Shown here piece by piece: positions 1 to 5,485 of a stretch of DNA of 5,485 bases (positions within the stretch are counted from its first letter, which is position 1; each line of letters begins with the position of its first letter). The notes beneath the pieces are model-generated. The model saw only the letters and a list, made by a program, of their open reading frames with translations, was not told where the DNA came from and did no database searches. Source of the stretch: Anaeromassilibacillus stercoravium. Lineage in GTDB: Bacteria > Bacillota > Clostridia > Oscillospirales > Acutalibacteraceae. The position numbers and the translations under genes were made by a program. Location: NCBI GenBank assembly GCA_019118845.1, contig DWYE01000011.1:1-5485 (forward strand), written 5' to 3'.

Positions 1-3000
1 GCATCGGCCTCGCCCGCCCGGCCTTCTGCAATCTCAATGGCAGCGCGCAGGTTCTGTTTGTCAACAAGCGTGAAGCCAAGCTCGATCGTGGTATCTGCGT
101 TCGGCATGACCGCGCTGTAGACATATTCGGCAACGTCAAAGCTGTCTTCCGCAATGGCTTCGACGTTCACGGTGACGCCTGCGATCTCGCGGCCTTCCAC
201 TCTCGGCGTGAAGGTCAGATTGAGCTCGGTATCCGCCATCACGACGTCTTTATATGCGCCGATCAGGTTAGCAATCGTCTGGCTCTCGCCATCGATGCTC
301 AGTTCAACGGTGTTCGGGAAGGTGACCGTCAGCATGTGCTCGGACGGCACTTCCGGCTCATTGGGGAAGTCCGGGGAATTCGGCGTGGTCATGGCTGCAT
401 AAAGAATGCTCCTTGCAATGCAGACTGCCATCTGGCTGGCATCCTCTGGGAGTGCTTCCGCATCTGCAATGGCGCGCTCCAAACGGGCCAAGCTGGTTTC
501 AGTAAAGTTGGATGTATCAACCGCCTTTGCCTGTGCCAAAACATCTGCCAATTTCTCGCGGTCTTCCGTGGTGTCCGCGCGGAAATCGGTCGTGATTTCC
601 AATTCTTCCGAGTTTGCAATCACCGTATTGTCCTTGAGGGCAACAAGTTTAACATAATAAGTCCCCGCCTCTGGAACGGTGAAAGCCACTTTATCCTTCG
701 CATGGCTTGGGTGATGAGCAATATTGGTTTCCTCATGGGTGTAAACACCGGGCTCGGTTCCATACAGCACTTTATAACTGTTTGCACCGGAATTCAGGGG
801 ATAGTAAGCCATCAGGATATTGTACGCGGAAGTGACATCTACGTCCAATACCGTGGGTTTCTGCATTTCCTCCAGCTCTTCCGCACTTAGCGGCCGCACA
901 AGGACGTTATCCACATCAAAGCTGCGCTGATAACTGCGCATACCGATTTTGCCGGTTTGATAGCGGCTATTTGCATCTGCCCAACGGTATACCAATTCTC
1001 CATCAATGTAGAATTGGAAGGTATCATGCCATGCAACGACCTGAAGTGTGTGGGGTTCCCCCACTTTAAAGTCAAATCCTTCTTCTCTGGCCAACTGATA
1101 CCAATTTCCATCGCCATAGCCCATAATCCAATAATTGTGTCCGATGCCAAAGTAATATCCATGGAAATTATTGGCTCCAGCGCCTTCATTGGTACTGCGG
1201 AAAATAATACCGGCATTTTGTGTGTTGTCCTGTGTCAACGTGATGTCGGCCTTGACAACATAATCGCTCCATACATCGTCTCCCGCCATTGCTTTGACGT
1301 CGCCGTCTGAACCAAAGTGCAACAATCCATCGGAAATCTGAATTTTGTCAGTTGCACCATGCTTCGTCCAAGCGGCATTGGAAGCGTCTACATCGGAAAA
1401 ATCATCCGAGAAATTCGCTTCGACATAAGGTGGATATTCCGAATCCGGCTGATCATCCTCATTTACAAAACCTTCAAAGACCTTCAAATCCTCTTCTGTC
1501 ACCGGACGGACTTGGATTCCATTCGCCGTAAAGGCTTCTTTCCAAGAGCGGAAACCAACGGTTCCAACCGCATAACGGCTATCATGGAAGCGGTATACCA
1601 GCTCGTCGTCTACATAGACTGCAAAGTACTCATCGCGGGCGACTACCTTAATGGTGTAAGTCTGGCCTGCCTGGAAATCGCGCGGAATCCCAGCAAGCTG
1701 GTTCCAGCCTCCGTCAGCATAGCCTATCACAATACCATTTTTGCCGATACCGGCGTAGTATCCATAATATTCATCCGCATTGTTGCCGAACTTTGTTCCG
1801 CGGAAAATCAGCCCTACATCCCGGTATTCGTTTTTATCAATGGTAACTTGTGCTTCTGCAACATAGTCCGACCAATCGTAAGCTTCTTCCAGATCCAAAA
1901 CCGCTTTTACGCGCTCGCCTACTCCGAAATGAATTTGCGAGCGGTTGTCCGGTGTTTCCTGGATTTCTACCAAACCTTCCGGATCATACAGAAGCCAATC
2001 GCGTTCTGTATCTTCGACGGTCCCAAATCCGGTATAAGAGGCCTGTGGTACATCGGGATTTGGCTTTAGAATATCCTCCGAACCAGGTTCAACAGCGCAT
2101 TCGGCTGTAACTTCTTCGCCCTTAATAACGGCTGCAATCCGTACAAAACAGGTCTCTTCTGGATCAATGCCTGAAAGTGTGATCGTCCCTGTTTCAAACC
2201 CAGTGACCGTGTTGGTATAGACCCCTTCCTGCGTTCCATATTCCACGCGGAACGGCGTCTCCTGGGGATCAAGGTTTGTAATGACCTTCACTACATCGTC
2301 CGAACGCTTTGTGTGGACAATCTTGATGGTATCCACTGTCCGGCGAATCGGAATCACTTCGATCTGATCGGCCCGTGCATCCACCAAACGGATATTGTTG
2401 TATTGGCCGGCATCAAAACGGAGGTCTCCGGGGATCAATCCCTTCAGGTTTTCAATGGTCGCCGGTCCGGAAGAAAGATCGATCTCCTGAGAATATTTTC
2501 CGTTAATGATGACGCTTCCCGTTCCCTCGCCGCGAATTTCCAGGGTATAGTCGCGCGCTGCGGGTACCACAACATTGTCAAATTCCTGATAAGTAGTTCC
2601 ATGGACTGTAACTTCCTTCGCATCCACATCCGCTGTCTTTATGATTGTATCGGAAGGTTCTCCGATTTTGGGGAAGTGGGTAACACGCAGGCGGCCGCAT
2701 CCATAGGGAATCAGCTCGATATCCTCGACCAAGCTTTCATCGTATGGGGTCGGGCCAAAGGGCTGCGGGCCGGCGATATTACCGTCCAACGTCCAAGACG
2801 GGATGATCTGGCCTTTCCCTTTTAGGATAACGGGCGCATTGTCCACACTAAAGGGCTGAAGCGCCACATCTTCTGCTTCCACAAGCTCGAAGCTCTCCGC
2901 TGGATTTTCCCGGTTGACAATCAATCCATAGTTCCAACGGCTTGCCGGATAAATTTCACGCAGAGGGGACTGCTCCTGATGTGCCTGCTGAATGTCGCGG

Positions 3001-4688
3001 GCGTCGTTGCTGTCTTCTGTGCGCCAATCTTCTTCAATCTTGAGGCTGAAAATCAGGGGGCCTTTTTCCACAGCAACCGAATCGTTGTACCAGGTGGAGG
3101 TCTCCAATTCGCTCGGCAGGCGTACGTCGACTTCATCACCGGCTTGCCAGTCGCGTTTGATGGTATAATATTCGCCGGTAATAACGCCTTCCTGTTCCTC
3201 TCCATTGACCGAAACTTCCGGAGCTTCGCACCATTCCGGGATGCGCAGTTTTAGTTCAAATTCCGCGGTTTCCCCGTTGTAAGTCAGGTGGATTGCATCC
3301 TTAAAGGGGTAATCCGTTTCCTGCACAAATTGTGCCGTCTTTCCGTCTGCAACCTTAGCGGTCACACTGTTTGGGCCGTAGGCTACCAGCGCAAGCCCAT
3401 TGTCCTCTGTTGCCATCCACATATTCTGGACAAATTTTGGCCATCCCATGTGGCAGTTCGGGAAACAGCATTCGTACCCGGCCGGAGCGCCATAAGCGAT
3501 GTCGTCTCCGTGGTCACAATCGAACTCATGGTATCCCACTGTGGAGATCACCTGGTTTTGCAGCTGATAATAGCACTGTCCACTGAAGTCCGGCGTAAAG
3601 CAAGCGGGCAGCGAATTGTATGCCAAGCGTTCCATGTGATCCGCCGTCCAGACGTCTCCAAAGATACGCTCCGATATTTCCGCTGTCAACAATCCTTCCA
3701 CCACGCTGCACGTCTCATTGCCGCGTGTCGAACGATTATCCCTAGCCCGTTCATCGGCATTGGGCTGATTGTCAATTCGGCCATGATCCACACTATAATT
3801 GAAAATACCATTACGATAGGCGACTTTATCCGCCTCATCGCCGCTAAGCTGATAATAAACCGGCGGCGCTTTGATTCCCTGTGTGGTATTGACTACATGC
3901 TCGCGTATTGTCGTATTGTTGCATTTGTCCTGCCAATCCCAGGTTTGCTCATAGAGCAACGTTCCCAGATCGAGCAGCCACTGGCTGGCTTCCGGGTCTG
4001 CGGGATCATATACCTGGTTATAAAACCAGAAAACACATTCGAGATTGTCTCCCCCGCGGGCGTCGCCCCAATCGCTTAGAGGCCGGTTGGGAAGTTCTTT
4101 TGCCTGATAACGGTAGTATTTTTCAAAGAAAGGCAGTACCCGCTCATCCGGATTCCCTTGGTGAACGGTAGCCTCATAATAATCGCGCATTCCCATCAGG
4201 GCAGGCATACGGGACCACCAATTTCCCAGGCTGCTGGTGGGGCCAAAAGCGCCTGACTCCGTCTGGCTGCTTAAAATCGCCTCCACCCATTGCTGCGCCT
4301 CTTCTTTTAATTCGGCATCATCTAACGCATACGCCAATGCCACCAACCCGCGGAAGAAGTAGGTGCCTTTTTCCCAGTTATCCCCGCTCTGGTGGTTGAG
4401 CCATTCACTGGTCTCATAGTTGTAATTGTTGAATTTTTTCATATTGCCGGTCAAATTGTCCTTTTGCAGCAAAAGCTGGTTCTCCAACCAGTCACGCGCT
4501 TTTACTGCTCCCAGAGGCAGCTGCACCAGCGGGGTCTCCACCAACTCTCCCTGATTGGAAACATAATTGACATTTCCTCGTCGGGAGGACTCCGCTTCGG
4601 CGGAAGCCGGTACTGCCATACTACAAATCATGGACACCGCCAGAACGCAGGCCGAGACTCGCCGCCAAAGCTTTCCAGTTCTTTTCAT
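1..4688 (-). CDS. Secreted multidomain GH127/DUF1680-family glycosidase (beta-L-arabinofuranosidase-like), 3' end outside window
   Basis: This reading frame is open without a stop for 1562 codons and runs off the left edge. The ATG at 4688 is chosen because AGGAGGAG lies 8 nt upstream and a signal peptide follows: MKR...WRR, a hydrophobic core, and a likely cut after Ala-Ser-Ala at residue 30. Residues about 40-675 resemble GH127/DUF1680. ETC (E325, C327) and ECC (C407, C408) match the Glu/Cys zinc site and Cys nucleophile known from Bifidobacterium HypBA1. E313 in an ADER motif is a candidate acid/base. The motifs GWPKFV (after the CC pair), LRIPEW (481-486), VAVEKGP (538-544) and YGCGRLR fit the family. 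Next come a beta-sandwich (676-782, possibly carbohydrate-binding), Fn3-like (784-868), two concanavalin-like domains (884-1068, 1090-1270), Fn3-like (1278-1368), a FIVAR-like helical module (1372-1433), a Pro-rich linker and a beta-rich module (1452-1541). It probably acts extracellularly on arabinose-containing plant glycans. The exact substrate is not established, because this GWPKFV type differs from HypBA1. Any cell-wall anchor would lie beyond the window. Confidence 0.9.
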   Translation of the reverse strand, partial: MKRTGKLWRRVSACVLAVSMICSMAVPASAEAESSRRGNVNYVSNQGELVETPLVQLPLGAVKARDWLENQLLLQKDNLTGNMKKFNNYNYETSEWLNHQSGDNWEKGTYFFRGLVALAYALDDAELKEEAQQWVEAILSSQTESGAFGPTSSLGNWWSRMPALMGMRDYYEATVHQGNPDERVLPFFEKYYRYQAKELPNRPLSDWGDARGGDNLECVFWFYNQVYDPADPEASQWLLDLGTLLYEQTWDWQDKCNNTTIREHVVNTTQGIKAPPVYYQLSGDEADKVAYRNGIFNYSVDHGRIDNQPNADERARDNRSTRGNETCSVVEGLLTAEISERIFGDVWTADHMERLAYNSLPACFTPDFSGQCYYQLQNQVISTVGYHEFDCDHGDDIAYGAPAGYECCFPNCHMGWPKFVQNMWMATEDNGLALVAYGPNSVTAKVADGKTAQFVQETDYPFKDAIHLTYNGETAEFELKLRIPEWCEAPEVSVNGEEQEGVITGEYYTIKRDWQAGDEVDVRLPSELETSTWYNDSVAVEKGPLIFSLKIEEDWRTEDSNDARDIQQAHQEQSPLREIYPASRWNYGLIVNRENPAESFELVEAEDVALQPFSVDNAPVILKGKGQIIPSWTLDGNIAGPQPFGPTPYDESLVEDIELIPYGCGRLRVTHFPKIGEPSDTIIKTADVDAKEVTVHGTTYQEFDNVVVPAARDYTLEIRGEGTGSVIINGKYSQEIDLSSGPATIENLKGLIPGDLRFDAGQYNNIRLVDARADQIEVIPIRRTVDTIKIVHTKRSDDVVKVITNLDPQETPFRVEYGTQEGVYTNTVTGFETGTITLSGIDPEETCFVRIAAVIKGEEVTAECAVEPGSEDILKPNPDVPQASYTGFGTVEDTERDWLLYDPEGLVEIQETPDNRSQIHFGVGERVKAVLDLEEAYDWSDYVAEAQVTIDKNEYRDVGLIFRGTKFGNNADEYYGYYAGIGKNGIVIGYADGGWNQLAGIPRDFQAGQTYTIKVVARDEYFAVYVDDELVYRFHDSRYAVGTVGFRSWKEAFTANGIQVRPVTEEDLKVFEGFVNEDDQPDSEYPPYVEANFSDDFSDVDASNAAWTKHGATDKIQISDGLLHFGSDGDVKAMAGDDVWSDYVVKADITLTQDNTQNAGIIFRSTNEGAGANNFHGYYFGIGHNYWIMGYGDGNWYQLAREEGFDFKVGEPHTLQVVAWHDTFQFYIDGELVYRWADANSRYQTGKIGMRSYQRSFDVDNVLVRPLSAEELEEMQKPTVLDVDVTSAYNILMAYYPLNSGANSYKVLYGTEPGVYTHEETNIAHHPSHAKDKVAFTVPEAGTYYVKLVALKDNTVIANSEELEITTDFRADTTEDREKLADVLAQAKAVDTSNFTETSLARLERAIADAEALPEDASQMAVCIARSILYAAMTTPNSPDFPNEPEVPSEHMLTVTFPNTVELSIDGESQTIANLIGAYKDVVMADTELNLTFTPRVEGREIAGVTVNVEAIAEDSFDVAEYVYSAVMPNADTTIELGFTLVDKQNLRAAIEIAEGRAGEAD
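879..2039 (-). repeat. Tandem duplicated concanavalin-like (LamG/DUF1080-like) domains inside the glycosidase
   Basis: Residues 884-1068 (bases 1485-2039) and 1090-1270 (bases 879-1421) are two copies of one domain, separated by a short acidic Pro-containing linker. Both contain WSDYV, then G(L/I)IFR, then GYY.GIG, GY.DG.W.QLA, a strand ending VVA, then (D/G)ELVYR, a G..G.RS strand and an (V/L)RP(V/T or L/S).EE(D/E)L exit. The pattern of alternating strands resembles concanavalin-like lectin or DUF1080 folds, which often bind polysaccharide next to glycosidase domains. Binding is therefore inferred, not shown. The copies are diverged at DNA level, so the duplication is not recent. Confidence 0.75.
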
Positions 4689-4696
4689 AAAATTCA

Positions 4697-4704
4697 CTCC
4701 TCCT
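4697..4704 (-). promoter_or_regulatory. Ribosome binding site of the glycosidase gene
   Basis: The minus strand reads AGGAGGAG, a near-perfect anti-16S match, with 8 nt between it and the ATG at 4688. It fixes the start codon and predicts strong translation. Confidence 0.9.
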
Positions 4705-4713
4705 ATTCAAATT

Positions 4714-4731
4714 TTGGCATTCTTATGCCAA
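4714..4731. promoter_or_regulatory. Perfect inverted repeat in the leader, possible operator or 5' UTR hairpin
   Basis: TTGGCAT-TCTT-ATGCCAA is a 7-bp perfect palindrome with a 4-nt centre. It lies 9 nt upstream of the ribosome site and a little downstream of the proposed transcription start near 4738. It is well placed for a repressor that blocks initiation or elongation. It could equally form a small hairpin at the 5' end of the mRNA. No T-run follows on the minus strand, so it is not a terminator. The regulator is unknown. Confidence 0.5.
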
Positions 4732-4744
4732 TTTTACGTCTATC

Positions 4745-4753
4745 AGTATAGCA
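4745..4753 (-). promoter_or_regulatory. Candidate extended -10 promoter of the glycosidase gene
   Basis: The minus strand reads TGCTATACT, an extended -10 (TGn plus TATACT, one base off TATAAT). No good -35 lies 17 nt upstream, which is tolerated in extended -10 promoters. It predicts a start near 4738 and a leader of about 50 nt. A weaker alternative is TTGAGA (4842-4847) with TAGTAA (4820-4825) at 16-nt spacing. Confidence 0.45.
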
Positions 4754-4901
4754 GTCTAACGCGCACGAGTATTTACAGTTTTCCTGGATTCTTTTACAAT
4801 TTTTTGTGCATTTTAAAATTTACTATCTAACTAGAAAAGCCTCTCAACACACAATTTCTAACCTTTTGAATAGGCCGCTCCATAAAATACCGTAAACACG
4901 C
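4754..4901. other. AT-rich upstream region without a gene
   Basis: This stretch lies between the candidate promoter and the first terminator. It is clearly richer in A and T than both flanks, with runs such as TTTTACAATTTTTTG. Apart from the weak alternative promoter noted above, I see no open frame with a ribosome site and no extended hairpin. It may contain upstream promoter or activator sequences. Confidence 0.5.
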
Positions 4902-4940
4902 AAAAAGCCCCCACCCCAGAAATTCTCCCGGGGTGAGGGC
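4902..4940 (-). terminator. Intrinsic terminator, minus strand, nearest the glycosidase promoter
   Basis: GCCCCCACCCC (4907-4917) pairs with GGGGTGAGGGC (4930-4940) in an 11-position GC-rich stem with one C-A mismatch. Its loop contains the small palindrome AGAAATTCT. On the minus strand the stem is followed directly by TTTTT (4906-4902). The plus strand has no T-run after the stem, so it works leftward. It would stop transcripts arriving from the right before they reach the glycosidase promoter. Confidence 0.85.
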
Positions 4941-4941
4941 C

Positions 4942-5133
4942 TTGCTGTTTATTAGGGGACGCACGGCGTCTTTCGCGGACCTCCGGTCGGGACGCGGGCA
5001 CACAGTGCCTTCCGCGCCTACGGCGTTCCCTACGAAAGCAAACTGCGAGGAGTTTACTTTCCGCTCCACAGGGAAAGTCCTACAAGAACAAGGGGAAAAA
5101 CGCCTAAAGACACAGGAAGCCATCGTTCTGCAT
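4942..5133. repeat. Modular hairpin repeat, copy A
   Basis: Read on the plus strand, the order is an entry box TTGCT...TAGGGG, a 20-nt hairpin module (4957-4976), a 19-nt variant (4977-4995), another 20-nt module (4996-5015) and GCC-TAC-GGC (5016-5024). These are followed by CTACGAAAGC, a stem AAACT/AGTTT (5040-5055), GCTCCAC (5063-5069), AGG/CCT (5070-5081), and after a longer spacer the end box ATCGTTCTGCA. It shares this order with copies B and C but has more modules and a longer tail. The minus-strand terminator at 4902-4940 abuts its left end. Function unknown. Confidence 0.7.
4957..5015. repeat. Cluster of three 19-20 nt triloop hairpin modules (copy A)
   Basis: The modules are GGACGCACGGCGTCTTTCGC, a 19-nt form with stem GACC-TCC-GGTC, and GGGCACACAGTGCCTTCCGC. 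The two 20-nt forms have a 5-bp stem around a 3-base loop and end in CTTnCGC. Stem bases differ between them, but the pairing is kept (GACGC/GCGTC against GGCAC/GTGCC). Confidence 0.75.
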
Positions 5134-5164
5134 CCGATCTGAAAAAGAAAAGCATGGAATATAG

Positions 5165-5204
5165 AAAAGGGCCCAGCCTCGGGAAAACTCCCGGACTGGG
5201 CCCT
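5165..5204 (-). terminator. Intrinsic terminator, minus strand, between repeat copies A and B
   Basis: AGGGCCCAG (5168-5176) pairs perfectly with CTGGGCCCT (5196-5204). A second stem, CGGGA (5180-5184) with TCCCG (5189-5193), closes an AAAC loop. TTTT follows on the minus strand (5168-5165), and no T-run follows on the plus strand. Like the terminator at 4902-4940, its minus strand carries CCGGGAG in the upper stem, suggesting common origin. It is separated from copy A's end box by about 30 nt and abuts copy B. Confidence 0.85.
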
Positions 5205-5206
5205 CG

Positions 5207-5337
5207 TTGCTTATAGGGAAGGACCTCCAGTCGGGACACGCCTCTGGCGGCAACCACGAAAGTAAACCGCGATTATGGCGTGTTTCGCTCCACAAGGGAG
5301 TGTCCTTTAGAAGCATTTATCCAATCGTCACCGTGCA
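5207..5337. repeat. Modular hairpin repeat, copy B
   Basis: The order is TTGCTTATAGGG, one 19-nt module (5221-5239, stem GAC/GTC), GCC-TCT-GGC (5240-5248), then GGCAACCACGAAAGTAAACC. Next come a stem AAACCGC (5264-5270) with GCG-T-GTTT (5278-5285), GCTCCAC (5287-5293), AAGG/CCTT (5294-5307) and the end box CAATCGTCACCGTGCA. It is the shortest copy, with a single module, and copy C follows at once. No credible coding frame or ribosome site is present. Confidence 0.7.
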
Positions 5338-5485
5338 ATGCTTAACGGGACGTTCAACGTCTTACGCGGACGCGCAGCGTCTTTCGCGCCTACGGCGGCA
5401 ACCACGGAAGCAAACCGCGATTGGTTTGTTTTGTGCTCCACGTAGGAAGTCCTACGAAAGCTCCTACGCAATCGTTACTGCACAG
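5338..5485. repeat. Modular hairpin repeat, copy C
   Basis: The order is ATGCTTAACGGG, two adjacent 20-nt modules (5348-5367 and 5368-5387), GCC-TAC-GGC (5388-5396), then GGCAACCACGGAAGCAAACC. Next come a stem AAACC/GGTTT (5412-5427), GCTCCAC (5435-5441), GTAGG/CCTAC (5442-5455), and the end box CAATCGTTACTGCA at the window edge. There is no terminator between copies B and C. More copies may follow beyond the window. Confidence 0.7.
5348..5387. repeat. Two tandem 20-nt triloop hairpin modules (copy C)
   Basis: GGACGTTCAACGTCTTACGC is followed without a gap by GGACGCGCAGCGTCTTTCGC. Each has a 5-bp stem (GACGT/ACGTC and GACGC/GCGTC) around a 3-base loop. The T-A pair next to the loop in the first is C-G in the second, so pairing is preserved while sequence changes. 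Confidence 0.8.

Noticed and set aside
1317..2069. Plus-strand open frame of 250 codons and other plus-strand frames between 154 and 4751
   Set aside because: They lie antisense to the glycosidase frame, which is open across the whole stretch and has family motifs. The plus frames have no ribosome site at sensible spacing and Cys/Ile-rich translations without recognisable domains.
4714..4731. Leader terminator or attenuator
   Set aside because: The stem is only 7 bp with moderate GC and has no U-run after it in the minus-strand transcript, so termination there is unlikely.
4885..4898. Possible CcpA cre site (AAATACCGTAAACA)
   Set aside because: It mismatches the TGnAAnCG half of the consensus at several positions and lies more than 130 bp upstream of the proposed start.
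4827..5316. Small frames on both strands over the repeat region (67-98 codons)
   Set aside because: They run through terminator stems and hairpin repeats, overlap each other in several frames, lack ribosome sites, and do not keep frame between repeat copies.
4942..5485. CRISPR array
   Set aside because: The repeated modules are adjacent or irregularly spaced, vary within their stems, and do not enclose unique spacers of uniform length.
4942..5485. Integron attC sites or a known structured RNA such as a riboswitch or ROOL-type RNA
   Set aside because: I see no attC core (GTTRRRY pairs), no integrase, and no conserved core I can match to a named RNA class. Function is left open.

Overview
The window looks like a Clostridia-type Firmicute, probably a gut or rumen polysaccharide degrader. 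This is an inference from the strong AGGAGG ribosome site, a Gram-positive style signal peptide, a very large secreted multidomain glycosidase, and intrinsic terminators. No rRNA or single-copy marker is present, so genus-level placement is not possible.

Layout: positions 1-4688 are one minus-strand gene, running off the left edge. It encodes at least 1562 residues of a secreted GH127/DUF1680-type glycosidase (beta-L-arabinofuranosidase superfamily). The order is signal peptide, alpha-helical catalytic barrel with Glu/Cys metal-thiol residues, beta-sandwich domains, a possible carbohydrate-binding sandwich, an Fn3-like domain, two tandem concanavalin-like (LamG/DUF1080-like) domains, a second Fn3-like domain, a helical FIVAR-like module, and a beta-rich module that leads into what may be another FIVAR-like helix at the window edge. 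All the other open frames over this region are antisense or out-of-frame shadows.

Positions 4689-4901 are the AT-rich leader of this gene. It has a good ribosome site, a candidate extended -10 promoter and a perfect 7-bp inverted repeat between them. Positions 4902-5485 hold no convincing gene. They contain two intrinsic terminators pointing leftward (minus strand) and three diverged copies of a modular, hairpin-rich repeat. Part of the repeat is a 20-nt hairpin module found four times, whose stem bases change in compensating pairs. This right-hand segment is the most unusual part of the window.

Working together: the two terminators should stop minus-strand transcription arriving from the right, so the glycosidase is likely transcribed from its own promoter and exported to attack arabinose-containing plant glycans outside the cell. 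The repeat cluster may be a dispersed intergenic element, a structured RNA, or the 3' end of a transcript from an upstream gene. The sequence does not decide between these.
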